From: Nitrospina sp052156635
Lineage (GTDB): Bacteria; Nitrospinota; Nitrospinia; Nitrospinales; Nitrospinaceae
DNA length: 64,000 nt
Assembly: GCF_052156635.1 (NCBI RefSeq)
Contig: NZ_JBQKUO010000002.1
Coordinates: 558,001 to 622,000, forward strand
Direction of reading: 5' to 3'
Positions 1-8,286 of the stretch are shown one piece after another. The notes beneath the pieces were generated by a model. The model did no database searches. It was given only the letters and a program-made list of their open reading frames with translations, and was not told where the DNA came from. How positions within the stretch are numbered: position 1 is the first letter of the stretch; each line of letters opens with the position of its first letter. The position numbers and the translations under genes are program-made.

Positions 1-739
1 AACGCCGCCGGCCTGAGGGGGTTTGTTCAACAATATCCAACTCGATCAGGGCCAAGGGGATTGTGACCTGTCCCGCTTTTAAAGGATAGATTCCGGTGTT
101 CCACTCGTACACATCGTAGCGGATTCCATTCAGCACGCGGCTGTACTGTTTCGGCGGTCCCAGTTCTTCCTTGCGAAAATCGTCCAACGGAAAATCGACC
201 TTAACATTGCGCACAGTGGCCTGGCGGTACACCTTCAGAGTGATGGGCAACAGCTCGTTGACGTAGGGCTGGTGTGTGGGGACGGTGGCCTCTGCAAAAA
301 CAGGACGCTTTCCCTGGCTGGGTGGGGCGCCTTTACGTACGGTTATGGCAATGGGTGCGGTGATGTAGGGGTTGCCGTCGATCTCAAACTTGAACGGACC
401 GATGGTGAAGTCACCGGATTGTTTTGGGATCAGCTGGAAATGGAACGTGGTCGATGCGGTTCGTATTCCGTTGATGATTTGAAGTGAGGTGGCGCGACCC
501 CCGGTACGGATCGAAAATCCGGGCAGGGGCGGAGGCTCAGGTTCCGGCGCATCCTGCGTCCCTTCCACCACCACTTCCAAATTCACCACGTCTTCCAGCG
601 TGATCTCGGTGTTGTTCACCGAAGCACTCACACGGATTTCCTGCGCCCAAACCCCGCCGGGTAAGAACAGAGCAAACCAGGCACAAAAGAGAAGCGGGGA
701 GAACGGTTTTATCCACGGTGTGGGGTTGTTCCTGGGCAT
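1..739 (-). CDS. batD: BatD-like exported/membrane protein, truncated by window edge
   Basis: The frame is open from an ATG at 737-739 down to base 1, so only about the first 246 codons are present. It starts with a signal peptide (PLLFCAWFALFLPGGVWAQ) and continues as a beta-rich region with the BatD pattern: a segment like VSASVNNTEITLEDVVNLEV, later FTIGPFKFEIDG, then a second repeat beginning VPTHQPYVNELLPITLKVY. In Bat loci BatD is a periplasmic/membrane protein with immunoglobulin-like domains that works with the von Willebrand proteins BatA and BatB. It begins 7 bp after the batC stop, so the two are co-transcribed. The C-terminal membrane part lies outside the window. Family assignment is good; the molecular role of BatD is not established. 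Confidence 0.8.
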   Translation of the reverse strand, partial: MPRNNPTPWIKPFSPLLFCAWFALFLPGGVWAQEIRVSASVNNTEITLEDVVNLEVVVEGTQDAPEPEPPPLPGFSIRTGGRATSLQIINGIRTASTTFHFQLIPKQSGDFTIGPFKFEIDGNPYITAPIAITVRKGAPPSQGKRPVFAEATVPTHQPYVNELLPITLKVYRQATVRNVKVDFPLDDFRKEELGPPKQYSRVLNGIRYDVYEWNTGIYPLKAGQVTIPLALIELDIVEQTPSGRRR

Positions 740-746
740 GGTTCCA

Positions 747-1616
747 TCACCAGTCCTTTCCCTGATCCTTGAACAGGTCCTGCATCTCTCCCTGCAACTG
801 GCGGCGCTTGAACTTCTTGAGATCCTCGCTCAACGATCCCAACAGCCGCTCAGCCTCTTCCTGGGTTAAGGGCGCAGCCTCTTTCAACATGGCGTTCATT
901 TTTTTCTGTTCGGGAGAAGAAGGAGCGGGCGGGGTTTCGTCGGCCATCTGCTCCTGCGGCTCTTCTTTCTTCTTATTTTTTTCGGGTTCCTGTTCTGCGG
1001 TACGGGTTTCTTCGGCCGGTTCGGGCTGTTCGTTGGCCTCACCGTGTCCTGCCGGTTCCGTGGATTCAGATTGGGAAGCTTCGTGCGGGGCCTGTTTCTG
1101 TTTCTTGCCGGGTTGCGGTTTTCCCTTATCCATATTGCGAGGCATCATCTGTCCGGATGCAATGGCCTGTTCCAGCTGGCGCTTGGCGAACTCGTAATTG
1201 AATTTGCTGTCCTCATCTTTGGGATTGAGCTCAAGCGCTTTTTTGTAAGAGTCCATCGCCCGGTCCAGTGCACCCAGCCGAAACCAGGCGTTGCCCTGGT
1301 TGTACCAGGTTTTCTGCCTGAGAGCCGGCGGGGTGTCGCCGGAGAGTACCTTGCCGTAGTCCTCGATGGCCGCCTCGTAGCGGCCCAGCCGGTACTTGGC
1401 GTTGCCGGCGTTGTATCGTACGGTGGGATTTTCCGGATCCAGGGCTTCCGCTTCACTGAACTTCCTTGCCGCCTGGTCGAATTGCTCCTCATTGTAATAG
1501 GCGATGCCCTCGCGTGCGGACTCCGGCAGATCTTCCGCGAAAGCGGGCAGGGGATTCCATCCCAATGCGGCTGCAAATATTAGCGTTATAACCGGTTTTT
1601 GTAGAAGATTTCGCAT
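747..1616 (-). CDS. batC: BatC-like TPR protein
   Basis: 289 residues. A signal peptide (roughly residues 1-27, ending PAFA) is followed by three to four tetratricopeptide repeats (about 35-160; for example AREGIAYYNEEQFDQAARKF, NPTVRYNAGNAKYRLGRYEA, TWYNQGNAWFRLGALDRAMD). A long low-complexity tail rich in Glu, Gln, Pro and Lys follows, then a short conserved-looking end. This is the BatC arrangement of Bat operons, thought to scaffold the periplasmic complex. It sits directly before batD. Upstream is the strong terminator at 1662-1694, so it is separated from batB by the Bax-inhibitor gene and must depend on read-through or an unseen promoter. The start is the ATG at 1614-1616 with AGGG just upstream. 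Confidence 0.85.
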   Translation of the reverse strand: MRNLLQKPVITLIFAAALGWNPLPAFAEDLPESAREGIAYYNEEQFDQAARKFSEAEALDPENPTVRYNAGNAKYRLGRYEAAIEDYGKVLSGDTPPALRQKTWYNQGNAWFRLGALDRAMDSYKKALELNPKDEDSKFNYEFAKRQLEQAIASGQMMPRNMDKGKPQPGKKQKQAPHEASQSESTEPAGHGEANEQPEPAEETRTAEQEPEKNKKKEEPQEQMADETPPAPSSPEQKKMNAMLKEAAPLTQEEAERLLGSLSEDLKKFKRRQLQGEMQDLFKDQGKDW

Positions 1617-1661
1617 GATCCCTGGAAGTTTAGCACGCCTGCCTGTGTGACGTGCGAAACG

Positions 1662-1694
1662 AAAAAAGGGATTCCCGCACCGGGAATCCCTTTT
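1662..1694 (-). terminator. Intrinsic terminator after the Bax-inhibitor gene
   Basis: A perfect 10-bp inverted repeat (1668-1677 with 1681-1690, loop of 3) is flanked by six A on the left and four T on the right. Read on the minus strand it is a hairpin followed by a T6 tract, 33 bp beyond the stop of the Bax-inhibitor gene. It can work on both strands. Confidence 0.9.
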
Positions 1695-1727
1695 CGTTAT
1701 TCAAACCGCCGTGGAAGAACCGAGGCT

Positions 1728-2432
1728 TCAGCGCCGGTCTCCCATGATGCGGAGGAGCATCAGGAACAGGTTGATGAAGTCCAGGTACAACTTGAGGGCG
1801 CCCTGGATGGCTTCCTTGGTGTCTTCATCGGTGCCTTCGTTACCGAGGATGTTCATCTGCTTGATCATCTGGGTGTCGTAGGCCGTGAGGCCGACAAAGA
1901 TCAGCACGCCCGCGTAGGTTACCACCCAGTAAACGGCTTCATTCTGCAGAAAGATGTTCACCACTGAGGCGATGATGATGCCGATGAGGCCCATGAACAG
2001 AAAGCTGCCCCACGAGGTGAGGTCCTTCTTGGTTGTGTAACCATAGAAACTCATCGCACCGAAGGTACCCGCCGTCACCAGAAAGGTGGAGGTGATCGAT
2101 GCCGCGGTATACACCATAAAAATGGCGGAAAAGGTCAACCCCGTCAGGCCGGCGTACAGAATGAAAACGCCCGTCGCCTGGCTCGCGGACATCTTCATGA
2201 CCGAGGACGCGAGGTAGAAGACCAGGCCGATCTGGGCGATGATCAAAACGATCGGAACGATGGGATTCCCGAAAATCAGTTTCATCAAAGGTTCGGTATT
2301 GGCCACCAGCCACGCCACACCACCGGTCATGGCGAGACCCGCCGTCATCCAGTTATAGACCCGGACCATGAACCGCTGTTGTTCGGCGGCAATGGCATCC
2401 TGACTCATGTATGAGGTCCGATTGGGCTGCAT
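1728..2432 (-). CDS. Bax inhibitor-1 / YccA family membrane protein
   Basis: 234 residues with seven predicted hydrophobic segments after a short polar N-terminus (MQPNRTSYMSQDAIAAEQQ). The features fit the Bax inhibitor-1 (BI-1, YbhL/YccA) family: an early RVYNWMTAGLAMTGGVAWLV segment and the late ALKLYLDFINLFLMLLRIMG segment. Bacterial members are inner-membrane proteins; some act as pH-sensitive Ca2+ leak channels, and YccA modulates FtsH. The gene lies between batB and batC but has its own promoter (2490-2518), a strong ribosome site (AAGGAG at 2442-2447) and a terminator, so it looks like an insertion into the Bat operon. Function here is unknown. Confidence 0.9.
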   Translation of the reverse strand: MQPNRTSYMSQDAIAAEQQRFMVRVYNWMTAGLAMTGGVAWLVANTEPLMKLIFGNPIVPIVLIIAQIGLVFYLASSVMKMSASQATGVFILYAGLTGLTFSAIFMVYTAASITSTFLVTAGTFGAMSFYGYTTKKDLTSWGSFLFMGLIGIIIASVVNIFLQNEAVYWVVTYAGVLIFVGLTAYDTQMIKQMNILGNEGTDEDTKEAIQGALKLYLDFINLFLMLLRIMGDRR

Positions 2433-2489
2433 CGTTATAAACTCCTTGAATTATTTATGGTATCTGCCCAAGTTCCGCAGATTCGATAT

Positions 2490-2518
2490 TATATAAGACG
2501 CGGCCCATGCCGCGTCAA
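2490..2518 (-). promoter_or_regulatory. Promoter of the Bax-inhibitor gene, with inverted repeat
   Basis: On the minus strand there is TTGACG (2513-2518), a 17-bp spacer and TATATA (2490-2495). The spacer contains an 8-bp perfect inverted repeat with a 4-nt gap (2497-2504 and 2509-2516) that also overlaps the -35 box. The repeat could be an operator for a dimeric repressor, or the terminator stem of the upstream batB. Confidence 0.65.
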
Positions 2519-2544
2519 GTCCGGTTTTTCCCTTATTTATTATC

Positions 2545-3534
2545 TCATTTTTCACGGACCATGCGCTCTCCTAAAAGGCATACCAGCCCCAGCGCGATGA
2601 ACCATTGAAACCGTTCCTGCCAGCGTTTCCGCCGGGTGGTGCGAAGCTCTTTTTTTTCGACCCGCTGTTTGATGTCCTCGAGATAGATTTTATTCAGGTC
2701 CATATCCCCAAGCACGGATCTCACATAACTGCCGCCGGTGGAAAGGGCCACCTGTTGCAGGACGGCTTCGTTGAGACGGGTGAGGACGATTTCTCCCTTA
2801 CGGTCCCGCTTGAATCCGCGCTGCCTTTCGGGATCGGGAATGGGAGCGCCTTCCTCCGCGCCGATGCCGATGACGAACACTTTCACTCCCTGCTCGTTGG
2901 CGTACTGGGCGGCGGCCAGCGCGTCGCCTTCATGGTCCTCTCCATCCGTGATCAGGATAATGGCTTTCGATTTTTTTTCCACTGAACTGAAGGCCTTGAC
3001 GGCGGTACGGATGGCATGACCGAGCGCGGTACCCTGGGTGGGTATGAGGTCGGTCCCCAATACATTCAGGAACATCCTGGCTGCGTTGTAGTCGAGGGTC
3101 AGTGGGCATTGCAGAATGCTGGAACCTGCAAACGCGACCAGGCCGATGCGGTCACCTTCCAGAAGGTGGATGAGGTCGGCTACCTCATGCTTGGCCCGTT
3201 CCAGCCGGTTGGGCTGGATGTCGCTTGCCAGCATGCTCTGCGATACGTCCACTGCCACGATGATATCCACCCCTTCCTGTTTCAAATCCTCCCATTCGTA
3301 CCCCCAGCGTGGCTGGGCGAGGGCCAGAATAAAGAAAAATACCGCGAGGACCATCAAGGTGGTTTTTTTCCTTTGTTTTTCCCTTGCGCGCGGTGGCACC
3401 AGCCGGCCGAGCAGGGAAGAGGAGGCGAATCGCGCAGCCTGTTCGCGCTTGCGGTTTCCCGACCATATGAAAAATCCAATCAGGAATGCCAGCCCCATCA
3501 GCAAAAGCAAATATTCCGGCAGACCGAATCGCAT
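2545..3534 (-). CDS. batB: BatB, von Willebrand factor A membrane protein
   Basis: 329 residues. Two N-terminal membrane segments (about 7-25 and 58-73) are followed by a VWA domain with an intact metal-ion-dependent adhesion site: DVSQS (residues 96-100), the TQGTALG loop and the ITDGEDH loop. A final hydrophobic segment lies near the C-terminus (FQWFIALGLVCLLG). VWA proteins of this type bind partner proteins through a divalent metal ion. It starts one base after the stop of batA. Bat proteins have been linked to oxidative-stress tolerance in Bacteroides and spirochaetes, with the role still debated. Confidence 0.9.
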   Translation of the reverse strand: MRFGLPEYLLLLMGLAFLIGFFIWSGNRKREQAARFASSSLLGRLVPPRAREKQRKKTTLMVLAVFFFILALAQPRWGYEWEDLKQEGVDIIVAVDVSQSMLASDIQPNRLERAKHEVADLIHLLEGDRIGLVAFAGSSILQCPLTLDYNAARMFLNVLGTDLIPTQGTALGHAIRTAVKAFSSVEKKSKAIILITDGEDHEGDALAAAQYANEQGVKVFVIGIGAEEGAPIPDPERQRGFKRDRKGEIVLTRLNEAVLQQVALSTGGSYVRSVLGDMDLNKIYLEDIKQRVEKKELRTTRRKRWQERFQWFIALGLVCLLGERMVREK

Positions 3535-3535
3535 C

Positions 3536-4534
3536 TTATGGGATTCTCCTCAAGCGGGTTTGTGCCAGCGTGATTTCCGTTATCAACAACAGCAGGCCCG
3601 GAATCAGGAAATAGGGAAACAGTTCCTTGAATTCCGAGTGATCAATCCACTTCACCTCGGATTTTTCGAGCTGATCGATCTGCGCGTAAATCTTTTTGAG
3701 GGAGTCGGTGTCCCTGGCCCGGAAATACTTGCCGTTCGTGGTGTCGGCGATTTCTATCAGTGACTCCTCATCCATCTCCACGTCCTGCATGATCAGCTGG
3801 CGGCCGAGAATTCCGTCGAACACGAACGGCACTTTGCCGCGGGTGCCTACGCCGACCGTGTAAATCTTGATGCCGAAGGTGGCGGCGATCTCCGCGGCCT
3901 GCCGGGGTGGGATGCTCCCCGCGTTGTTGCGTCCGTCGGTGAGCAGGATGATGACTTTGGATTTGGATTCGAGGTCCTTGAGCCGTTTGACCGCGATGGC
4001 GATGGCGGAGCCAATGGCGGTGGAATCACCCGCCACACCGATGTCAAGCCGGCTTAAAAACTCCTGCAGTATGTTGTGGTCCAGCGTCAACGGGCACTGC
4101 GTGAATGCCTCGTTTCCGAACACCACCATACCCATTCGGTCAAATTCGCGCCCGTCAATGAACTCGCTCACCACGTCTTTTACGATGGTCAGGCGGTCCA
4201 CCGGCTGGTCCTTTTTTTTGAAGTCCATCGCCTGCATGCTGGCTGAAGTATCGAGCGCAAGCATGATGTCCACACCGTGTGTCAGGATCTCCGTGCTCTT
4301 TCTTCCTTCCTGCGGACGGGCGAGGGCGATGACGATCAATATCACCGCGAGGCAACGCAGGATCAACGGCAACTGCACCAGGAAAGAAACATGGGAGGGA
4401 AGGATGCGCCGCAGTGTGTTCAGGGAAGAAAAGGGGAATGCCGCCGGGCGGTTCCGGTAATGCTGGTACACCATCCATGGAATCGCCAGAAGTAAAAGAA
4501 ACAGCCACGGATTTGCAAACTGGAAATAAGTCAT
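3536..4534 (-). CDS. batA: BatA, von Willebrand factor A membrane protein
   Basis: 332 residues, paralogous to the downstream BatB. Membrane segments lie at about 8-22 and 52-71, then a VWA domain with the DTSAS metal site (residues 95-99), the GDSTAIG threonine loop and LLTDGRNNAG, and a C-terminal membrane helix (about 305-325). The usual aerotolerance order batA-batB is kept. It begins 6 bp after the preceding BatD-like gene, so transcription is clearly shared. Intact metal-site residues suggest both BatA and BatB are functional. Confidence 0.9.
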   Translation of the reverse strand: MTYFQFANPWLFLLLLAIPWMVYQHYRNRPAAFPFSSLNTLRRILPSHVSFLVQLPLILRCLAVILIVIALARPQEGRKSTEILTHGVDIMLALDTSASMQAMDFKKKDQPVDRLTIVKDVVSEFIDGREFDRMGMVVFGNEAFTQCPLTLDHNILQEFLSRLDIGVAGDSTAIGSAIAIAVKRLKDLESKSKVIILLTDGRNNAGSIPPRQAAEIAATFGIKIYTVGVGTRGKVPFVFDGILGRQLIMQDVEMDEESLIEIADTTNGKYFRARDTDSLKKIYAQIDQLEKSEVKWIDHSEFKELFPYFLIPGLLLLITEITLAQTRLRRIP

Positions 4535-4540
4535 AACACG

Positions 4541-5563
4541 TCAGATGGGGGCCGCTGGCGATTTCTGGCTGGAACCCAGGTCGCGCCGCGGTTTTGTGTC
4601 CTCTATAAACTGCCTGACCGCCTGAATATTTTCCAGGCACGTAGAAGCATCACTTTCCACATTGGCGAATTTGACCCAGTCGGTACGGTGCAGAATACCC
4701 AAGGCCCGTTGGCCCAGTTCCTGGGGGAAATGTTTGCGGAAAAGCAGGTTCTGTACGATTTCCTCAGTGGTCCAGTCCAGTGCCGGTACGGAATAAAGCG
4801 CGCCCAGGTAACGGCGGAAAATTTCCGACAATTCAAATTGGTGTTCGCGAAACCGTTCCTGTTCGATCCATTGTTTGCGGTTCAGCGTGTCCAGCTCATC
4901 CAGCGCGATTTCATGAGGTTCACGGATCACGGATTGCGGTTTCCGTTCCCGGGGAACTTTTTTCACAAAAATTTTACGTCCGATGAAGTACAGGAACATC
5001 AACCCAACGAGGCCGGCAAGCGCGTACAGGGCATAACGCTGCCAGGGAGGCCCCGCACCGACGATGGGCTTGATGTCGCGAATGTCTTTCGGGTCGCCGT
5101 CCTTGAACAGTACCGACCGCACTTCCACCACCGCCCCGGGGGCCTGGATTTCGCCGGGTCCCATTTGCGATGGATCAGCCAGAGGGGGACCGGTGAAGTG
5201 GACGGGAATTTCCGGAATGTTGTAGTAGCCGACCTCCATTGCCCGGAACTTGAAAAAAAACTCGTCGGCCACGCGTCCGCCGGGTTGCTGCCTGGTTTTC
5301 GCACCCTGGTCAAGGAACTCGAACTTCTCAAAATGCTGGAACGGGTTGGGGGGCTTGATTTGAAATTCCGGCGGGTGCGTCACTGTTAATGTGTAGGTGA
5401 CCGTATCGCCGATGGTGGCTCTCTGCGGTTCGATTTGCGCCGTGGCGGTGACCGGAGGGAGCTGGGTATTTTGAGCGAACGTTTCCCCGGAAAAACAGAG
5501 CAACGCAATTCCCAGCCACAGGAATTTGGTTTCAATTTTATTGTTGCATAGATGCTGCCACAT
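4541..5563 (-). CDS. BatD-like single-pass membrane protein (DUF4381-like tail)
   Basis: 340 residues. A signal peptide (about 1-30, ending ETFAQ) leads into a beta-rich domain (about 35-155; ATIGDTVTYTLTVTHPPEFQ) resembling one BatD immunoglobulin-like module. A membrane helix follows (about 177-198, YALAGLVGLMFLYFIG), then a cytoplasmic helical region (about 215-325) with FELSEIFRRYLGALY, reminiscent of DUF4381 proteins in moxR-DUF58-VWA loci. It lies 3 bp after the TPR gene and 6 bp before batA. I infer a component of the same membrane complex; the exact family name is uncertain. Confidence 0.7.
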   Translation of the reverse strand: MWQHLCNNKIETKFLWLGIALLCFSGETFAQNTQLPPVTATAQIEPQRATIGDTVTYTLTVTHPPEFQIKPPNPFQHFEKFEFLDQGAKTRQQPGGRVADEFFFKFRAMEVGYYNIPEIPVHFTGPPLADPSQMGPGEIQAPGAVVEVRSVLFKDGDPKDIRDIKPIVGAGPPWQRYALYALAGLVGLMFLYFIGRKIFVKKVPRERKPQSVIREPHEIALDELDTLNRKQWIEQERFREHQFELSEIFRRYLGALYSVPALDWTTEEIVQNLLFRKHFPQELGQRALGILHRTDWVKFANVESDASTCLENIQAVRQFIEDTKPRRDLGSSQKSPAAPI

Positions 5564-5566
5564 GGC

Positions 5567-6136
5567 TCACGGGTTCGCTTTCAACTGATGCAGACAGCCG
5601 TCGATACGCTTGTTGCGATCTTCCGACCACGGCGCGTCTTTCACCGCAACCTCGGAATGAAAAAACCAGACCAGCGCCTCCCCGCAGTTGCCCAGTTCCA
5701 TATATAACCCCCCCATGATGTAGGCGACGTTCGACCGCGTTTCCAGGTTGAGGTTCGGATTTTCCAGGTACGCCTCGTACTGGATGACCGCCTGTTCGTA
5801 CAAACCCGAGTCCCGAAGTTTTTCGGCGACGGTCAAGGCCTGCGTGCTCCAAACCGTGGAGCCGGAGGGGGCCTGGGCGGCGGTCTCCTCTTCCGATGGC
5901 ATGGACTTTTTGAACAGCATGGCGGTGAAGATTCCGAACGCGACGAAGGTGATAACGGTGAGAACGATGACGAATGCCTTTAGCTTCGTACTCACCCCTT
6001 CGGTTGGAATCTGGAAAGCGGAAGGAGTGCCCTTTGCCGGGGGTTCCGCTTGACGTGATGCCTTGGGTGGCGGCCGCTTGGGGCTGGTCGGGTCGTCACC
6101 GGTGGTACGTGTGTTCTGTTCATTCAAATCGGACAT
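5567..6136 (-). CDS. Single-pass membrane protein with TPR-like periplasmic domain
   Basis: 189 residues. The first 50 are polar and rich in Pro, Lys and Thr (cytoplasmic), followed by one membrane helix (about 51-73, AFVIVLTVITFVAFGIFTAM). A small helical domain with TPR-like spacing comes next (EKLRDSGLYEQAVIQYEAYL, then a segment ending MGGLYMELGNCGEALVWF). It sits 6 bp after the DUF58 gene and 3 bp before the BatD-like gene. I do not recognise a named family. Position and topology suggest a scaffold in the MoxR-Bat membrane assembly. Confidence 0.75.
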   Translation of the reverse strand: MSDLNEQNTRTTGDDPTSPKRPPPKASRQAEPPAKGTPSAFQIPTEGVSTKLKAFVIVLTVITFVAFGIFTAMLFKKSMPSEEETAAQAPSGSTVWSTQALTVAEKLRDSGLYEQAVIQYEAYLENPNLNLETRSNVAYIMGGLYMELGNCGEALVWFFHSEVAVKDAPWSEDRNKRIDGCLHQLKANP

Positions 6137-6142
6137 GCTTCC

Positions 6143-7099
6143 TCAGTGTTTTTTTTCTCTCATTTTAAAAAACTGGACGATTGGCTTCACCAGTGACCGG
6201 TCCGAGCGGATTTCAATATGATCCACCCCCGCCGAGCGAAGAGCAGCCTGGAGTTCCCTCCGTTCGCGCTCTTTCTCCACTGCGTACCGCTTGCGAAAAG
6301 CGGGGTCGCTGGTATCCACCCACAACGATTCTTCGGTTTCCTTGTCTTCAAGTTGAACCAGGCCGGCGTCTGGCAACTCCACTTCCCGCGGGTCGAGTAT
6401 GCTGATGGCGACCAGGTCGTGCTTCTTCCGCGCCCGGCGGAGGCGGTCCATGTAATCCTCCGCCTGGAAATCGGAGATGAGGAAGGCGATGGATTTCCGT
6501 TTCTGCACTTTCAACAGGTACTCAAGCGGCAGGCTCAAATTCGTCCGGTGGCCTTCGGGCTCAAAGGTGAGGATGGTGCGGATGACGTTCCAGATATGGG
6601 CACGGCCTTTTTGCGGACGTATGAAGTGTTCGATCTGGTCGGAGAACACGATCAACCCCACCTTGTCGTTGTTTTTGATGGCGGCGAAGGCGAGGATGGA
6701 TGCCACCTCCGCCGCCACCTCGTTTTTGAAGGCGTAGTGCGAGCCGAACCCGCCGGAACCGCTGACGTCCACCATCAGCATCACCGTCAATTCCCGCTCT
6801 TCGCGGTATTCCTTGATGAACGGATGGTCCAGCCGGGCTGTCACATTCCAGTCGATACGCCGGATATCGTCACCGGGTTGATACTCCCGCACCTCGCGGA
6901 ATTCCATGCCGTGCCCCTTGAAGGCGGAGACATACTCTCCCACCATCATGTGGTTGACCAGGTGATTGGTTTTCACCTGAATGTCCCGGATCTTTTGAAT
7001 CAACTCCGAGGAAATCTCCAACGCATCCCGGTACTGCGGGGCCGGGGGGGGCGCAGGTTTGAAGGGTGCTGAAATTTTATCGATCAGGTTGCCGAACAT
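6143..7099 (-). CDS. DUF58 domain protein
   Basis: 318 residues. The central part carries the DUF58 signature YQPGDDIRRIDWNVTARLDH and then a VWA-like fold beginning VMLMVDVSGSGGFG, with a weaker metal-site motif than BatA/BatB. There is no signal peptide, so it is expected in the cytosol or at the membrane face. DUF58 proteins are nearly always encoded next to a MoxR AAA+ ATPase, as here (13 bp apart), and are thought to be its partner or substrate adaptor. It is the second gene of the Bat operon. Confidence 0.92.
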   Translation of the reverse strand: MFGNLIDKISAPFKPAPPPAPQYRDALEISSELIQKIRDIQVKTNHLVNHMMVGEYVSAFKGHGMEFREVREYQPGDDIRRIDWNVTARLDHPFIKEYREERELTVMLMVDVSGSGGFGSHYAFKNEVAAEVASILAFAAIKNNDKVGLIVFSDQIEHFIRPQKGRAHIWNVIRTILTFEPEGHRTNLSLPLEYLLKVQKRKSIAFLISDFQAEDYMDRLRRARKKHDLVAISILDPREVELPDAGLVQLEDKETEESLWVDTSDPAFRKRYAVEKERERRELQAALRSAGVDHIEIRSDRSLVKPIVQFFKMREKKH

Positions 7100-7112
7100 G
7101 GCGGCCCCTCCT

Positions 7113-8105
7113 TCAGGGAACTTCCACAGTGTCGAAAATCTTTTTCAGCACATCGTCGGACGTGATGTTCTCGGCTTCCGCCTCGTAGGTGAGGATGATA
7201 CGGTGGCGCAGGATGTCGAGGCCGATGGTTTTGATGTCGTGCGGCACCACAAAGCCGCGTCCCTGCATGAAAGCATACGCTTTTGCCACGCGGTTGAGAA
7301 AAATCGAGGCCCGCGGGGAGGCGCCGTAGTCAATCATGCTGGCCAGGTTTTCCAATCGGTATTCGCCCGGAAAACGGGTGGCGTTGACCAAATTCACGAT
7401 GTAATCCTGCAGGTTGTCGTCGATATAAATCTCGTCGAACACCGCTCGAGCCGCCAGGATGTCCTTCGGGTGGATCACCGGCTTGATCTCGATATGGCTG
7501 TTGGTGGTGGCCATGCGCTGCAGGATGCGTTTTTCCTCGTCCTTGGAGGGATACCCGATTTTGAGCTTGAACAGGAAGCGGTCCACCTGGGCCTCGGGCA
7601 GGGGGTAGGTCCCTTCCTGCTCGATGGGATTCTGCGTCGCCATCACCAGGAACGGCTGTTCCAGGGGAAAGGTCTCCCCCCCGATGGTGATCTGCCGCTC
7701 TTCCATGGCTTCCAGCAGGGCGCTCTGCACCTTTGCCGGGGCGCGGTTGATTTCGTCCGCCAGGATGATGTTGGCAAACAGGGGTCCTTTTTTAATGACA
7801 AACTCTCCGGTTTTCGGCTGGTAAATCTGGGTGCCGATGAGGTCCGCGGGCAGCAGGTCCGGAGTGAACTGGATGCGCTTGTAGCTGGCTTCAATGGTCT
7901 GTGCCAGTGTTTTGACGGCGGTGGTCTTGGCCAGTCCCGGCACGCCCTCTACGAGGATGTGCTCGTTGGTCAGCAGGCCCAGAACGAGGCGCTCGATCAG
8001 GTAACGCTGGCCCACCATGACGCGTTCCATCTCCGCGACGATGGCCGGAACGAAATGACTGGCCTGTTTGACCCTATCGGTGATTTCCTGTATGTCTTGC
8101 GGCAT
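7113..8105 (-). CDS. moxR: MoxR family AAA+ ATPase
   Basis: 330 residues from the ATG at 8103-8105 (MPQDIQEITDRVKQ), chosen over a start 51 bp further out because MoxR proteins begin near this point and AGGA lies 8 nt upstream. Walker A is GVPGLAKTT, Walker B and sensor are in ADEINRAPAKVQSALLEAME, and an arginine-finger region follows (YPLPEAQVDRFLFKLKIGYP). MoxR ATPases act as chaperones that mature or remodel partner complexes, typically the VWA proteins encoded with them. It is the first gene of the minus-strand Bat operon. Confidence 0.95.
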   Translation of the reverse strand: MPQDIQEITDRVKQASHFVPAIVAEMERVMVGQRYLIERLVLGLLTNEHILVEGVPGLAKTTAVKTLAQTIEASYKRIQFTPDLLPADLIGTQIYQPKTGEFVIKKGPLFANIILADEINRAPAKVQSALLEAMEERQITIGGETFPLEQPFLVMATQNPIEQEGTYPLPEAQVDRFLFKLKIGYPSKDEEKRILQRMATTNSHIEIKPVIHPKDILAARAVFDEIYIDDNLQDYIVNLVNATRFPGEYRLENLASMIDYGASPRASIFLNRVAKAYAFMQGRGFVVPHDIKTIGLDILRHRIILTYEAEAENITSDDVLKKIFDTVEVP

Positions 8106-8209
8106 CGGTGCAATCCTGAATGAAATTAAGACGTAACAATATAGCAACCCCTGCATGGGGCCACAACTCCTGATGGCGGGGCCCGGACCCGGCCCGTTGA
8201 AATTATATC

Positions 8210-8237
8210 TTTACAAAAACGTTGATTTTTCTACAAT
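8210..8237 (+). promoter_or_regulatory. Likely sigma-70 promoter of the cytosolic LRR gene
   Basis: TTTACA (8210-8215), a 16-bp spacer and TACAAT (8232-8237), 49 bp before the LRR start. The region is divergent from moxR and AT-rich compared with its flanks. Confidence 0.55.
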
Positions 8238-8286
8238 AGGCGATTCATGTCTTCAAATCCCTGACTTTAATTCCTAGAAGTGAGCC

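Noticed and set aside
7113..8156. Longer MoxR start at 8156
   Set aside because: The extra 17 residues do not fit the family N-terminus, while the ATG at 8103-8105 has a ribosome site.
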